The notes below the pieces were generated by a model. That model ran no database searches, was not told the origin of the DNA, and saw only the letters and a program-made list of their open reading frames with translations. The translations under genes were made by a program, and so were the position numbers. Below are positions 25,495 through 34,757 of a stretch of 64,000 bases of DNA, piece after piece (within the stretch, counting starts at the first letter, position 1; each line of letters opens with the position of its first letter). Origin of the DNA: Oscillospiraceae bacterium (lineage in GTDB: Bacteria > Bacillota > Clostridia > Oscillospirales > Oscillospiraceae); contig JAAWQX010000001.1 in assembly GCA_022800755.1 (NCBI GenBank), positions 1 through 64,000 of the forward strand. Direction: 5' to 3'.

Positions 25495-26965
25495 AAAGAA
25501 AACCAAATCCGCTCAGGCTGCTGAAGCGGAAGCAAAGGAAACCACTGTGAAGAAAAAGAGCACCAAAACCACGCCCCCGGAGGAAGCCGCGCCGGAGAAA
25601 AAGTCTCGCAAAAAGGCCGCCCCGGTCAAAGCGGAGCAGGAACCCCCCGCGGTGGAACCGGTCAAAAAGGCCCCGGCGAAAAAATCCACCAAAAAAGCGG
25701 AAGCCCCCGCCGAAGCCCCGGCAGAGGCCCCCAAGCCGAAAAAGAAAGCCGCCAAAAAAGCCACGGAGGACCTCCCCGTGGACCAGGTCGTGCTGCCTGA
25801 CGCGGAAATGGCACAGGAATTGTCCGCCGAAAAACCCGCCGACCCAGCGGAACAGGAAAAATCCAATGAGCAGAAGCTCAATGAACTGCTGGAAAAAGGC
25901 AAGGCCGCCGGTAAACTCACGTCCAAAGAGATCATGGATGTGCTGGATAATCTGACCCTCTCCCCGGACGAGCTGGACAAGTTTTATGACAAGCTGGAAA
26001 ACCTCGGCATCGACATGGCCGGGGACAATACCCTCATGCCCTTGGAGGACCTCGTCCCGGACATTGAGGACCTGGAGACCATCGAGGAGATCACTGAAGC
26101 GGAGATGGCGGATACTGACGCCATTGCAGACACGTTCTCTACGGATGACCCGGTGCGTATGTATCTGAAAGAGATCGGCAAGATCCCCCTGCTCACCCCG
26201 GAGGAAGAGATCGAGTTAGCCAAGCAGATGGTAGAGGGCAACGAGGAAGCCAAGCGCCGCATGGCGGAAGCCAATTTGCGTCTGGTGGTCTCTATCGCCA
26301 AACGCTATGTCGGACGCGGCCTGCTGTTTTTGGACCTCATTCAAGAAGGGAATCTGGGCCTTATCAAAGCGGTTGAGAAATTCGACTATGTCAAAGGCTT
26401 TAAATTTTCCACCTACGCCACCTGGTGGATCCGCCAGGCCATCACCCGGGCCATCGCGGACCAGGCCCGCACCATCCGTATCCCCGTGCATATGGTGGAG
26501 ACCATCAATAAAGTCATCCGCGTCCAGCGCCAGCTTTTGCAGGAGCTGGGCCACGACCCCAGCCCGGAGGAGACCGCCAAGGAATTGCAGATGCCCGTGG
26601 AAAAGGTACGGGAGATTTTGAAGATCGCCCAGGAGCCTGTCTCTCTGGAGACCCCCATCGGCGAGGAGGAGGATTCCCACCTGGGCGACTTCATCCCCGA
26701 CGAGGACGCTTCCGAGCCGTCGGAAGCGGCCAGCTTCTCGCTGCTGAAAGAACAGCTTCTGGAAGTGCTGGACACCCTCACCCCCCGGGAAAAGAAGGTG
26801 CTGGAGCTACGCTTCGGCCTGGCCGACGGGCGCACCCGCACGCTGGAAGAGGTGGGCAAGGAATTCAATGTCACCCGGGAGCGCATCCGGCAGATCGAGG
26901 CCAAGGCCCTGCGCAAACTCCGCCACCCCAGCCGCAGCAAAAAGCTGCGGGACTTCCTGAATTGA
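25484..26965 (+). CDS. rpoD: Primary sigma factor RpoD (sigma-A) with Lys/Ala-rich N-terminal tail
   Basis: A 493-aa housekeeping sigma factor. Residues 1-~110 are an unusual low-complexity tail rich in Lys, Ala, Pro and Glu with AKKS/AKKA repeats like histone H1 tails. Region 1.1 follows ([18 protein letters not shown]), then 1.2-2.4 ([24 protein letters not shown]), region 3 and region 4.2 ([19 protein letters not shown]). Bacillus SigA lacks such a tail (about 370 aa). It overlaps the end of dnaG. Confidence 0.95.
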   Translation: MATEKKTKSAQAAEAEAKETTVKKKSTKTTPPEEAAPEKKSRKKAAPVKAEQEPPAVEPVKKAPAKKSTKKAEAPAEAPAEAPKPKKKAAKKATEDLPVDQVVLPDAEMAQELSAEKPADPAEQEKSNEQKLNELLEKGKAAGKLTSKEIMDVLDNLTLSPDELDKFYDKLENLGIDMAGDNTLMPLEDLVPDIEDLETIEEITEAEMADTDAIADTFSTDDPVRMYLKEIGKIPLLTPEEEIELAKQMVEGNEEAKRRMAEANLRLVVSIAKRYVGRGLLFLDLIQEGNLGLIKAVEKFDYVKGFKFSTYATWWIRQAITRAIADQARTIRIPVHMVETINKVIRVQRQLLQELGHDPSPEETAKELQMPVEKVREILKIAQEPVSLETPIGEEEDSHLGDFIPDEDASEPSEAASFSLLKEQLLEVLDTLTPREKKVLELRFGLADGRTRTLEEVGKEFNVTRERIRQIEAKALRKLRHPSRSKKLRDFLN

Positions 26966-26975
26966 GAGGCCGCCT

Positions 26976-27173
26976 ATGAGGACCCTGAAACTCGTCATTG
27001 TGTGGCTGATCTACTTAGCCGTCTGCACCGGCGCGGTGTTCGCGTTCACCTTGGCGCCTATCCCCACCGTAGCTTTGTATTTCATCGGCTATCTGCTGGT
27101 GCGATATGTCATCACGCCCCGCTGCTTCCCCGCCCCGCCGGCGGAACCCGGTGAGGACGATCCGGAGGAATAA
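26976..27173 (+). CDS. Small two-helix membrane protein
   Basis: A 65-aa hypothetical protein with two predicted transmembrane helices (about 4-25 and 27-46) and an acidic Pro-rich C-terminal tail. It begins 10 bases after rpoD and ends three bases before the transporter gene, so it belongs to the same transcript. No family recognised. Confidence 0.75.
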   Translation: MRTLKLVIVWLIYLAVCTGAVFAFTLAPIPTVALYFIGYLLVRYVITPRCFPAPPAEPGEDDPEE

Positions 27174-27176
27174 ATC

Positions 27177-28304
27177 ATGGAACGAGCCAGATTCAAAGAC
27201 TGTTTACTGCTCATCGCTTTCGCGGCGCTGCTTTTGTTGGTGGTGGTGCATTTCAACGGCGCGGTGGGCCTGCTGGGGAACTTGATGGGAGTGCTGCATC
27301 CGGTGATTTTGGCGGCCATCATCGCCTTTGTGCTGAATGTCCCCATGAACGCCATCGGAAACCGGCTGGAAAAACTTTTCGCCGGGAAATCGAAACGCCC
27401 GTCCCAGGATGTCATCGGCGCGGTGAGCCTGCTGCTCACCCTGCTGGCCCTGGTCCTGGTGATCGTGCTGGTGACCACCACCGCCGTGCCGGGACTGGTA
27501 CAGTCCGTGCGGAGCATTTATGACCTGATCCAGCAAAAGCTGCCCCTGGTCCTGGCGTATCTGGAAAGCCTGCAATTGGACACCGATCTGCTGGAGAGCT
27601 TTTTCAGCCAGCTGAACGTGGAGGGCCTGCTGCAAAGCATCACCAGCAACGCCGGCAGCGTGCTCAGCGCCGTGGTAGGCACCGCGTCCAGCACCATCGG
27701 CGCGCTGACCAGCTTCGCCATCGCCCTAGTGATCGCCCTGTACATCATGCTGGGCAAACGCACCCTGGGGCACCAGGCCCGGGCGCTGGCTTACGCCAAC
27801 TTGAAACGGGAGCGGGCCGACCGCCTGTGCTATATCGCCCGGCTCATCGGCACCACCTACTCCAAGTTCCTGTCCGGCCAATGCATCGAGGCGGTAATTT
27901 TGGGCATGATGCTGTTTGTCAGCCTGGGTCTGGCCAAGGTGCCTTACGCCGGCGTGCTGGCTACGCTCACGGCGGTGATGTCCTTCATCCCCATCGTGGG
28001 CGCGTTTCTGGCCTGCCTGATCGGGGTACTGCTGGTGCTCATGGTCAGCCCCATCAAGGCACTGGTGTGCTTGGCGGTGTTTTTGTGCGTACAGTTCGTG
28101 GAGGGGCATTTCATCTACCCCAAGGTAGTGGGCAACTCCGTGGGCCTGCCCCCACTGTGGACGCTGCTGGCGGTGCTCATCGGCGGCAACCTGCTGGGCA
28201 TTTTGGGAATGCTGTTTTTCATTCCCCTCACCGCGGTGGTGTACACCCTGCTCACAGAAAATACCCAGCGGAAATTAAACGAGAAACACATCAAGGTGGA
28301 TTGA
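27177..28304 (+). CDS. AI-2E family transporter
   Basis: A 375-aa membrane protein of the AI-2E/PerM family with about seven transmembrane helices: two pairs near the N terminus, an extracytoplasmic helical region (about 100-150) and a C-terminal bundle containing FIPIVGAFLACLIG and EGHFIYPKVVGNSVGL, the family signature. Members export small molecules or ions (autoinducer-2, Na+/H+ exchange); the substrate here is unknown. Confidence 0.88.
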   Translation: MERARFKDCLLLIAFAALLLLVVVHFNGAVGLLGNLMGVLHPVILAAIIAFVLNVPMNAIGNRLEKLFAGKSKRPSQDVIGAVSLLLTLLALVLVIVLVTTTAVPGLVQSVRSIYDLIQQKLPLVLAYLESLQLDTDLLESFFSQLNVEGLLQSITSNAGSVLSAVVGTASSTIGALTSFAIALVIALYIMLGKRTLGHQARALAYANLKRERADRLCYIARLIGTTYSKFLSGQCIEAVILGMMLFVSLGLAKVPYAGVLATLTAVMSFIPIVGAFLACLIGVLLVLMVSPIKALVCLAVFLCVQFVEGHFIYPKVVGNSVGLPPLWTLLAVLIGGNLLGILGMLFFIPLTAVVYTLLTENTQRKLNEKHIKVD

Positions 28305-28324
28305 CCGCCGTTCATAACAGAAAA

Positions 28325-28350
28325 CCCCTCCCCCGTACGGGGGAGGGGTT
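28325..28350. terminator. Bidirectional terminator between AI-2E gene and phage-like cluster
   Basis: CCCCTCCCCCGT (28325-28336) paired with ACGGGGGAGGGG (28337-28348), with A run before and T run after, so it ends both the rightward transcript and the leftward cluster. Confidence 0.9.
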
Positions 28351-28352
28351 TT

Positions 28353-28604
28353 TTACGTTTGCTCCAGCACACTGATGCGGGCCTCATGGTCCTCGATGCG
28401 CCGGGCCTGGTCGTCGCCGCGCTCCCACAATCGCCGGTGGCTGTCGTCATTACGCACGCTGAGTTCCGAAAGCCTCGCTTCCAGCCGCTCTACGTTTTCG
28501 CTCAGCCGGGTAATGTTGCTGTTCAACCCTATGATGGGCTTCGCCACGGTGACGAACAGGCCCACCACGGCGATCATCACCGTCACAACGGTCCATTCGT
28601 TCAC
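28353..28604 (-). CDS. XhlA-like membrane/coiled-coil protein
   Basis: An 83-aa protein starting GTG at 28604 (AGGAGGTG five bases upstream; GTGA overlap with the previous stop). One transmembrane helix (about 4-22) is followed by a coiled coil (ITRLSENVERLEARLSEL) and a charged C terminus. Size and layout match haemolysin XhlA of PBSX, which with a holin promotes lysis. No holin or amidase follows, so lysis by itself is unlikely; anchoring the particle at the membrane is another option. Confidence 0.65.
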   Translation of the reverse strand: MNEWTVVTVMIAVVGLFVTVAKPIIGLNSNITRLSENVERLEARLSELSVRNDDSHRRLWERGDDQARRIEDHEARISVLEQT

Positions 28605-29176
28605 GCGTCCACCTCCTGGTAGCACTCCAGCCCCGACCAGGTCAGCCCCGCGGCCTCGATACGCTGCCAAGTCAGCCCGTAGCCCTCCAAAAGCTGCCAG
28701 GTGAGATATTGCAGCACATAGGATACCGCCAAATGGCAGGGCAGGATCTGTTCGATACGGCTTTGAATTTCCGCGAACCGCTCCGGCTCACCCATGACGC
28801 CCGGAAAGCGGATCTCCACCGTCTGGGGCGCGGACGCCTCCTTGACCTCGCAGGCGATGCCGCAGCCCCGGATGGTATCCCGGATGGCGGGCAGGGTAAA
28901 ACTCCCGCCGTCGATGCGCAGCAGGGCCATAATAGCTTCCCTGCGCCGGGCCAGGTCCGGCGAGGCCGGGTGGTAAGGCAAAATTTCCTCATACCGGCGC
29001 AGTCCCTCGTCCTCCGCCGTGGGCAGCAGGCTTTCCCGCTCTACGCGGCAAAACTCCGCGTACACCCCGTCCATGACAGCGCCCAGCGCCTGCAATTCGC
29101 CACCGCCGGGGCCGGATTCCAGGTCATACAGCGCCAAAGGACGCAAAAGCGCCTTCAAATAGTCACAATAGCCCAT
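28601..29176 (-). CDS. Baseplate/tail protein, XkdU (DUF2313) like
   Basis: A 191-aa protein in the position of PBSX XkdU, after baseplate J. It has the family pattern of an N-terminal YLKALLRPL helix, a helical middle with LLPTAEDEGLRRYEEIL, and a beta-rich C terminus. The protein joins the baseplate to fibres in contractile-tailed phages. Here no fibre gene follows, which is odd. Confidence 0.75.
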   Translation of the reverse strand: MGYCDYLKALLRPLALYDLESGPGGGELQALGAVMDGVYAEFCRVERESLLPTAEDEGLRRYEEILPYHPASPDLARRREAIMALLRIDGGSFTLPAIRDTIRGCGIACEVKEASAPQTVEIRFPGVMGEPERFAEIQSRIEQILPCHLAVSYVLQYLTWQLLEGYGLTWQRIEAAGLTWSGLECYQEVDA

Positions 29177-29179
29177 GAC

Positions 29180-30235
29180 TTACCCCGCTTTCGTCACCCG
29201 CAGGCTGCCCAGCACCGGAAGCGTATCCGCCGCCGCGGTCACATCCGCTGACGGCACCGTCAGGGCATAGTTTTCCACGCCCTTCACGCCGTAAATGATG
29301 CTCCCCAGCTTCGCCCGGAGCACCGGCTGGCCCAAAAGCGCGCCGGAAAAATACGCCGTCAGCGCCTGGCTCACCGCCTGCATCACCGCGTCAGCGTCAA
29401 AGCCCTCCGCCGCCGTGACGCTCACTGTCACATTCACGGCCTTCGTCTGGGGCGCGAGGACTTTCAGGTCCACGCAAATTTCCCGCTGCTGCTCCAGCTT
29501 TGCCTGCACCGCAGCGATCAGCGTTTGGGACGGCACACCGGTTTCCGACGCGATGACCACGTCCACCGTGCCCACGCCCCGGTGCTTCGGCATCACCGAC
29601 GCTGCCGTGACCCCGTCCACATTCAGCGCCTGGGTCTCGTAGTAGGCGATGTTCGCCCCATTGGGCAGCCGCCGGTAGGTCTCCAATACCCGGCCCCGCA
29701 GGGATTCGTCGCTCTCCCCGTCGCTGCCGTCGGTAAAGGCCGCGGGATTGGTGCAGGAAAACACCCCTGCCGGGGCCAGCACCATATACGTCACCCGCTC
29801 CGCCGGCACATTCCCGCCGCTGCCCGGCTGCACCGCCCGGGCGGGCACGTCGCAAAACAGCGCACCCGCCGGGATGCTCCCCGCCTGGGTGGTCTCAAAG
29901 GCGGCGCCCACCGCGTCGGTGCAGGTCGTGCCCACGGGGATGGCCGTGTCCCGGCCCGCCGCCTGTTCCAGAGAAAACCGCAGCGTCCCCACCGCGTGGG
30001 CCGCCGCCCGGCGCGTCACGCCCCGCACCGCCCCGTGGTACTCCAGATATTGCCCCACCGCCGTTTGGGGAAGACTCTGCCGCAGCACAAATTCCGACTG
30101 CTCCCACAAAGAATACAGCTGCGCCGCCGCCGTATACAGCCGCAGTTCAATATCGCCCCCGTCCGCCGGGGCCACGCCGGTGACATCGGCATACAGCGCC
30201 TTCATCTCCTGATAAATCGTTTCCATCGTTTTCAA
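29180..30235 (-). CDS. Baseplate J-like wedge protein, XkdT-like
   Basis: A 351-aa baseplate wedge. TTG at 30235 has GGAGG eight bases upstream; ATG at 30226 is an alternative. The J signature is clear: GTTCTDAVGAAFETTQ, GSGGNVPAERVTY and DGESDESLRGRVLETY, then NVDGVTAASVMPKHRGVGTVDVV, abbreviated here. In P2 and PBSX this protein forms the ring of the hexagonal baseplate with gp25. Confidence 0.88.
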   Translation of the reverse strand: MKTMETIYQEMKALYADVTGVAPADGGDIELRLYTAAAQLYSLWEQSEFVLRQSLPQTAVGQYLEYHGAVRGVTRRAAAHAVGTLRFSLEQAAGRDTAIPVGTTCTDAVGAAFETTQAGSIPAGALFCDVPARAVQPGSGGNVPAERVTYMVLAPAGVFSCTNPAAFTDGSDGESDESLRGRVLETYRRLPNGANIAYYETQALNVDGVTAASVMPKHRGVGTVDVVIASETGVPSQTLIAAVQAKLEQQREICVDLKVLAPQTKAVNVTVSVTAAEGFDADAVMQAVSQALTAYFSGALLGQPVLRAKLGSIIYGVKGVENYALTVPSADVTAAADTLPVLGSLRVTKAG

Positions 30236-30248
30236 TGCCCGTTCCTCC

Positions 30249-30599
30249 TCATACCATCACCGCCGTTTGAAACCCCTGTCCCCCAGCGGTAAAGCGCACG
30301 TCCACGCGCAGGGTCTCCCCGTCTGCGGGAAAGACCTCCACCGCCGTGACCATCACGTCCGGCTCGTCCGCCAGGGCCTCGGCGATCATCTGCATGGCCG
30401 CTGTCTGATACTCCGACGGCCGGGCGGTATACAGCAGCGTATACAGCCTGCTGCCGTACTCCGGCAGCGGCAGAAATCCGCCCCGCCGGGCCGTGAGCTT
30501 CATGGTCACCCGCTGGGCGGTCTCCTCAGGGCCAGACACCGTCACAGGTCGTCCGCCCGGGCCGGGGACATAGCGGCCCTGTTCCAATTTCAATTCCAT
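30249..30599 (-). CDS. gp25/XkdS-like baseplate wedge protein
   Basis: A 116-aa protein in the XkdS position. The middle contains PLPEYGSRLYTLLY and a helix ARPSEYQTAAMQMIAEAL followed by V-x-V-x-V strands, matching DUF2634/gp25 lysozyme-like baseplate proteins, which start sheath assembly. It is 13 bases from the J gene. Confidence 0.78.
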   Translation of the reverse strand: MELKLEQGRYVPGPGGRPVTVSGPEETAQRVTMKLTARRGGFLPLPEYGSRLYTLLYTARPSEYQTAAMQMIAEALADEPDVMVTAVEVFPADGETLRVDVRFTAGGQGFQTAVMV

Positions 30600-30609
30600 C
30601 CTGCCCTCC

Positions 30610-30987
30610 TTACGCCAACACCATCACCGGGTCGCCGTTCACCGTCAGCGCCCCCTCTACGTTCACATTCCCCCGCAGTTCGATATGTCCGTCCCGGCGC
30701 AAAAAGACCTCCGCACCGCCGGACTTCAGGCACAATTCTCCCGGTGCCAGGGCCGGACGGGTCTCCGGCAGCGCGCCTAAGATCACTGTTTCCCCGCCCT
30801 GACACACCATGGTCACCACCAGATCGTCCGCCGCCGGAGCCCAGAACACGCCCCCCGGTCCGGCCCAGGACACGCCCCGCACCTCGCCGCCGGACTGCAC
30901 CGCCGCCCCGCCGGACAAGGTCACAACCGCCACCGCGCCGTCCTTTTCCTCCCGGGGCGCTTTCACCGCCTGTTCTGACAGCCACAT
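30610..30987 (-). CDS. Baseplate spike (gpV/Gp45-like) protein
   Basis: A 125-aa OB-fold-type protein with beta-rich repeats ending in GHIELRGNVNVEGALTVNG, the pattern of central spike or baseplate assembly protein V. It punctures the target envelope in contractile tails. It starts two bases after the stop of the hub gene. No PAAR domain is seen. Confidence 0.65.
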   Translation of the reverse strand: MWLSEQAVKAPREEKDGAVAVVTLSGGAAVQSGGEVRGVSWAGPGGVFWAPAADDLVVTMVCQGGETVILGALPETRPALAPGELCLKSGGAEVFLRRDGHIELRGNVNVEGALTVNGDPVMVLA

Positions 30988-30988
30988 A

Positions 30989-31933
30989 TTACCATTCCTC
31001 CCAAACCGATAAGGTCAATTCCGTGCCGTACTGCTCCCCGGCCGCCCAGCACCGGGACCCGGCCACCCGGAACCGTCCGGTCAGCCCTACGGGCGACTTG
31101 TCCAGCCGCACCGTATCCCCGGCGAAGGCCGCGAACAGCTCCGGCACCGTGAGCGTCAGCGTGACGCTGTCTTCCCGGGACTTACGGATCTGATACTCCC
31201 CGGTGTACCGCATGGCGTCGTAGCTGAGATACCGCGGCACGTTCAGCACCTGCCGGGCGCAGCCGCCCCGGGCGATGAAGCCCGGATTTTCCACCACCCC
31301 GGACCCGCCCCGGGTCTTTTTCACCAGCATTTGCGAGATGACCCCGCAGCGGTCGTCCGCGAACTCCGCGGCCACCACCGGCGTGCCCCCGCCGATGACT
31401 ACCGTGCGTCCGCCCTGACTGCCGTCGCAAAGGAGCCTGCCCTCCGGCGTGAACCGGGGCGTGAAGCCGCCGGAGAACTCCAAATACTCTCGCAGCACGC
31501 TCCATTCGCTCTGCCCCGACCGCACGGTGAACCGCGCCAAAGGCTTCGCCGCCGCCGGGGCCACATCCGTCACGCCCCAGGGCGTCACATGACGGCGCAG
31601 GATGTATTCCAGGTCCACATTGTAATAGTCGCCGCTCTCCGCCTCATTGTCCATCAACAGCGCGGCGAGACTGCGCCCCTGCAATTTCACCAGCCGTCCC
31701 CGGCCGTCGCAGGTAACAACGTAGCGGTCCACCACGCCGTAAAACACCGTTTCCCCATCGTGATACCCCCGGAAGCGGCAAGCCTGCTTCAGCACCGGGA
31801 GCATCGCTTCCTCGTACAGAAAGCTCACCGAAAAGCTGCCGCTGTCCCGCCCCGTTGTGTGGGACACGTCCCAACTCAGCAGCGCCGGGAGCAGATGCGC
31901 CCGCCCCCGGCTGTCCATGATATAGCCTGTCAT
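30989..31933 (-). CDS. Tail hub protein, XkdQ / late-control-D-like
   Basis: A 314-aa hub protein with the start GYIMDSRGRAHLLPALLSWDV and the DRYVVTCDGRGRLVKLQGRSLAALL segment, abbreviated, typical of XkdQ (gpD/gp27-like). It forms the trimeric tail hub between tube and spike. It follows the LysM protein as in PBSX. Confidence 0.82.
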   Translation of the reverse strand: MTGYIMDSRGRAHLLPALLSWDVSHTTGRDSGSFSVSFLYEEAMLPVLKQACRFRGYHDGETVFYGVVDRYVVTCDGRGRLVKLQGRSLAALLMDNEAESGDYYNVDLEYILRRHVTPWGVTDVAPAAAKPLARFTVRSGQSEWSVLREYLEFSGGFTPRFTPEGRLLCDGSQGGRTVVIGGGTPVVAAEFADDRCGVISQMLVKKTRGGSGVVENPGFIARGGCARQVLNVPRYLSYDAMRYTGEYQIRKSREDSVTLTLTVPELFAAFAGDTVRLDKSPVGLTGRFRVAGSRCWAAGEQYGTELTLSVWEEW

Positions 31934-31942
31934 CCCGTCACC

Positions 31943-32521
31943 TCACCCAAGCCGAATCTTGTCTCCGGGGTAGATTAGATTGAGATTGCGGATCTGTGGA
32001 TTCAGCGCCGCCAACCGCCCCAGGTCCACCCCGGTCTTCCTGGCAATGCGGTACAGCGTGTCCCCGGGCAGCACGGTATACTCCGCCGCCGCTTCGACTG
32101 CTTGTCCGCCACTCTTGTTCCCGGCTTCCGCCGGATCTCCGCCGACCTCCGCCAACCCTCGGCGGTAGCCGTCGTAGCACTCCCAGAACGTAAAGCCGTA
32201 CCGCACATAATCCTCCGTCGGCTCCTGCCGTACGGACAGCTCCACAAACCACGCGTTGGCCGTCTGCCACACAGGATGCACCAAAATACCGGGGGATTCC
32301 TCGTAAAACACCGTAGCCAGCTTCTGGAACTCCCGGTAAGCCCCCTCCCCGACGAACTCCCCCTCGCCCCGGAGCACCCGGTGGTCCATGCCCAGCCCAG
32401 ACAGCACGCTCCGCCCGAAGGGCACATGCTGGGACGCCATTTTCCGCGCGAACCCGATCTCATAGACCCGGGGATTGTGGGGCCAAATATAATTTTTAAA
32501 CCGCATAGGCGATAAATTCAT
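31943..32521 (-). CDS. LysM-domain tail protein, XkdP-like
   Basis: A 192-aa protein with an N-terminal head (LSPMRFKNYIWPHNPRVYEIG) and a C-terminal LysM (TVLPGDTLYRIARKTGVD to NPQIRNLNLIYPGDKIRL). The same architecture occurs in XkdP, a tail hub-associated protein thought to act at the tail tip. RBS AAGGGGGG precedes ATG. Confidence 0.85.
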   Translation of the reverse strand: MNLSPMRFKNYIWPHNPRVYEIGFARKMASQHVPFGRSVLSGLGMDHRVLRGEGEFVGEGAYREFQKLATVFYEESPGILVHPVWQTANAWFVELSVRQEPTEDYVRYGFTFWECYDGYRRGLAEVGGDPAEAGNKSGGQAVEAAAEYTVLPGDTLYRIARKTGVDLGRLAALNPQIRNLNLIYPGDKIRLG

Positions 32522-32536
32522 GGTCGTTTTCCCCCC

Positions 32537-33070
32537 TTAATACCGGGTAAATCCCGGATCATACCGCCGGCTGTCCTGCCGGAAAAAGTCGGAAATTTCC
32601 CGCATTTGCCGCATGGGGTCCGCCGCCATCGGCGAACTCGCCGCCCCCGGTAAAGCGTCTTCCACCGCCGCGGGCGCAGACAGCGGGACCTCCCGCCGCA
32701 AGGTCACGGAATTTCCGTCCGCCCCGTAGACCGTCCGCACGCTCCTATTGGACGCCCCTCCGCCGGGGGAAATCAGCCGTTCCATCAGCGGCACAGGCTC
32801 CCCCTCCAAGCGGCGCTTCACAGCCTCCGCCGTGGATTTCCCGGCACGTCCCGTCTTTCCGGGTACGTCTGTCTCTCCCGGCACTTCAGACTTCTCCGCC
32901 GTCCCGCCGGACGCCATCAACCCCGCCGCCGGACGGCTTTCCTCCGCCGAACCGTCCGAACCGCCCGACCTAAAAGTACCGCGACCCTCCAGCGCCAGCA
33001 CCAACGCATGGGCCAGCGCCCGGCGCGTCTCGCCGGACAGCGCCGCGAGCGCGTCCGTCAAACCGCTCAT
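32537..33070 (-). CDS. 177-aa protein in the tape-measure position
   Basis: A Gly/Ser/Pro/Ala-rich, largely disordered-looking protein with no long coiled coil. In PBSX the gene between the chaperone and XkdP is the >1,000-aa tape measure; here it is 177 aa. It ends in a short basic/aromatic helix (MRQMREISDFFRQDSRRYD). Either it is a drastically shortened tape measure giving a very short tail, or an unrelated protein. Overlaps the preceding gene by four bases. Confidence 0.6.
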   Translation of the reverse strand: MSGLTDALAALSGETRRALAHALVLALEGRGTFRSGGSDGSAEESRPAAGLMASGGTAEKSEVPGETDVPGKTGRAGKSTAEAVKRRLEGEPVPLMERLISPGGGASNRSVRTVYGADGNSVTLRREVPLSAPAAVEDALPGAASSPMAADPMRQMREISDFFRQDSRRYDPGFTRY

Positions 33071-33312
33071 ACGCCCGCTCCTTTCCGCCTGATGAACACC
33101 GCCCCGTCAAAATTCGGGTTCCGATCCCCCACCTGTGCCGCCGTGCCCTGCCGGTCCAGCACCAGCTGCGCCGCCAGGGCGAGACATTCCTCATCCCCCA
33201 GCGACCGCCCCAGCTTCGACCAGGGTGCCACCCGGAACAGCCGGCACAAATGCCAGCGCAGCCGGGCGAGGTCATCCGACCCCGCCCGCTCCAGCAATTC
33301 TTCCGCCGTCAT
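33067..33312 (-). CDS. Small tail assembly (XkdN-position) protein
   Basis: An 81-aa protein downstream of the tube gene, where tail assembly chaperones sit. It is helical with a central DEECLALAAQLVLDRQ segment. No slippery sequence or extended second product can be seen. The chaperone role is from position only. ATGA overlaps on both sides. Confidence 0.6.
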   Translation of the reverse strand: MTAEELLERAGSDDLARLRWHLCRLFRVAPWSKLGRSLGDEECLALAAQLVLDRQGTAAQVGDRNPNFDGAVFIRRKGAGV

Positions 33313-33704
33313 GCCGCGGTCTCCACACGCTTGGCCGCCACCAGCGTGATCTCCTCCGCCACCGTCTCGCTCAATTCCCCGGTCTCCGCGATGCGGCTCC
33401 AGTTGCAGCCCGTATAGACCACCCGGCGGTCCGGCTTCACGATAACCAGCGAGAAGTCCCGCAGCTCATAAAAGCTGATACCGTCAGAGATGGCCTCATC
33501 CGTGGCGTACAGCCGGGTCAGGGTCAGCTGGTAGGTATTGTGGCTGGCAATGGTCGCCACCGGCTCAGATTCGCCGAACGCCTCCACCGTACGCTCGGTG
33601 CGCCCCGCCACACTGCGGTAGCTTTGCACCACCGCCACTTTTTTCCCGTTGGCCTCCAGGTAAATGTCGTTGCTGGTGGGGATCTTCACTGTCGTATTTG
33701 CCAT
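33309..33704 (-). CDS. Contractile-tail tube protein
   Basis: A 131-aa beta-rich protein directly downstream of the sheath gene, the normal place of the tube (XkdM/P2 FII). It has the pattern GKKVAVVQSYRSVAGRTERTV, abbreviated, and a Thr/Tyr-rich strand region (TYQLTLTRLY). Hexamers of this protein form the inner tail tube. Confidence 0.78.
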   Translation of the reverse strand: MANTTVKIPTSNDIYLEANGKKVAVVQSYRSVAGRTERTVEAFGESEPVATIASHNTYQLTLTRLYATDEAISDGISFYELRDFSLVIVKPDRRVVYTGCNWSRIAETGELSETVAEEITLVAAKRVETAA

Positions 33705-33716
33705 AGTTCTCCCTCC

Positions 33717-34757
33717 TTACACCGTGATATGGGCCATCAGTTCGATCCGGCTCAGCCCATGGGCCACCGTGAACGCAAAGCTCACCAGACACACCGCCGG
33801 GTCCGTCTCGTCCGCCGCCACGGTCACGCCGCTGTACCCGTCGATGATCTCCGCGGCCCGCTTGCTTTCCAGTTCAATGATGACCTGGGTCCGGATTGCC
33901 CCCCGGGTCTGGGCGGTATTTTTCGTCCGGGCGAAGCGGGTGCGCAGACTGTTGCGCACGGCGGGCAGCACGTCATCCACAATGAGGATGGTGTTCAGAT
34001 CCCGCCAGGTAGCGTCCGGCACGTCGCCGGTCTTGGTGCGGGTGGTCACGCCCCGGACCACCGTAACATCACCGCCGATGACCTCCACCGGCGTCACGCC
34101 GCTTTGAATGAGGGTCGAGACCTCCCCATCCGTAAAATTCCCCGCCAGGGCGCCCAGCCCTTTCAGTGGCGCGCCGTTCAAAGGCAGAGCCGGATCGCCG
34201 CTACCGGCGATGACTCCCGCCACCGCCGCCGCCACGCCGCCGGGAACCCCGCCGGTCACGGCGTTGCCCACTATCACCATGCGCTCGCAGTTCAGCGCGG
34301 CCGCCGCGCTCCCCAGAGCCGAAGCAGTCCCGGGCTGCTCCACCACGCCGATGCGGTATTTCGTCATCTCGGTCCCGGACAAAATCGCGTCCCGCATGGA
34401 CTTATGCACCAGCGCCGTCTGGGAATCGCAGACCATACAGCCCACATTCGCCTCCTGCATCAGCGCCGCGAAAGCCGCGGCATAGTCCGACTGGGCCGCC
34501 GTGCCGGACGTGACCACAGGCACCGCATAGATCATCGGCGCGCCGTTTTCCAGTAAGATCCGCGCCAGCTTCGCCAGGTTGCTGCCCGGCCCATAGGCCG
34601 CCGCGGCCTCGGAATACCCGGTAAAGGCGCGTACCTCGCCCTTGGTCCCCGCCGCCGCGCAGGCCGCCACGCCCACGGCCCGGCCCACGCCGGACCCGTA
34701 CAACGCGCTGGTGACCTCGTAAGACGAGTACACCCCCGGCCGTTCGTTCACACTCAT
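33717..34757 (-). CDS. Tail sheath protein, XkdK-like
   Basis: A 346-aa sheath. The start VNERPGVYSSYEVTSAL, the central GVVRG-type segment (DVTVVRGVTTRTKTGD) and the C-terminal FARTKNTAQTRGAIRTQV region are typical of phage tail sheaths; about 150 residues shorter than many, which suggests a compact sheath with only the core domain. It makes the cluster contractile (myovirus-like). Confidence 0.87.
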   Translation of the reverse strand: MSVNERPGVYSSYEVTSALYGSGVGRAVGVAACAAAGTKGEVRAFTGYSEAAAAYGPGSNLAKLARILLENGAPMIYAVPVVTSGTAAQSDYAAAFAALMQEANVGCMVCDSQTALVHKSMRDAILSGTEMTKYRIGVVEQPGTASALGSAAAALNCERMVIVGNAVTGGVPGGVAAAVAGVIAGSGDPALPLNGAPLKGLGALAGNFTDGEVSTLIQSGVTPVEVIGGDVTVVRGVTTRTKTGDVPDATWRDLNTILIVDDVLPAVRNSLRTRFARTKNTAQTRGAIRTQVIIELESKRAAEIIDGYSGVTVAADETDPAVCLVSFAFTVAHGLSRIELMAHITV

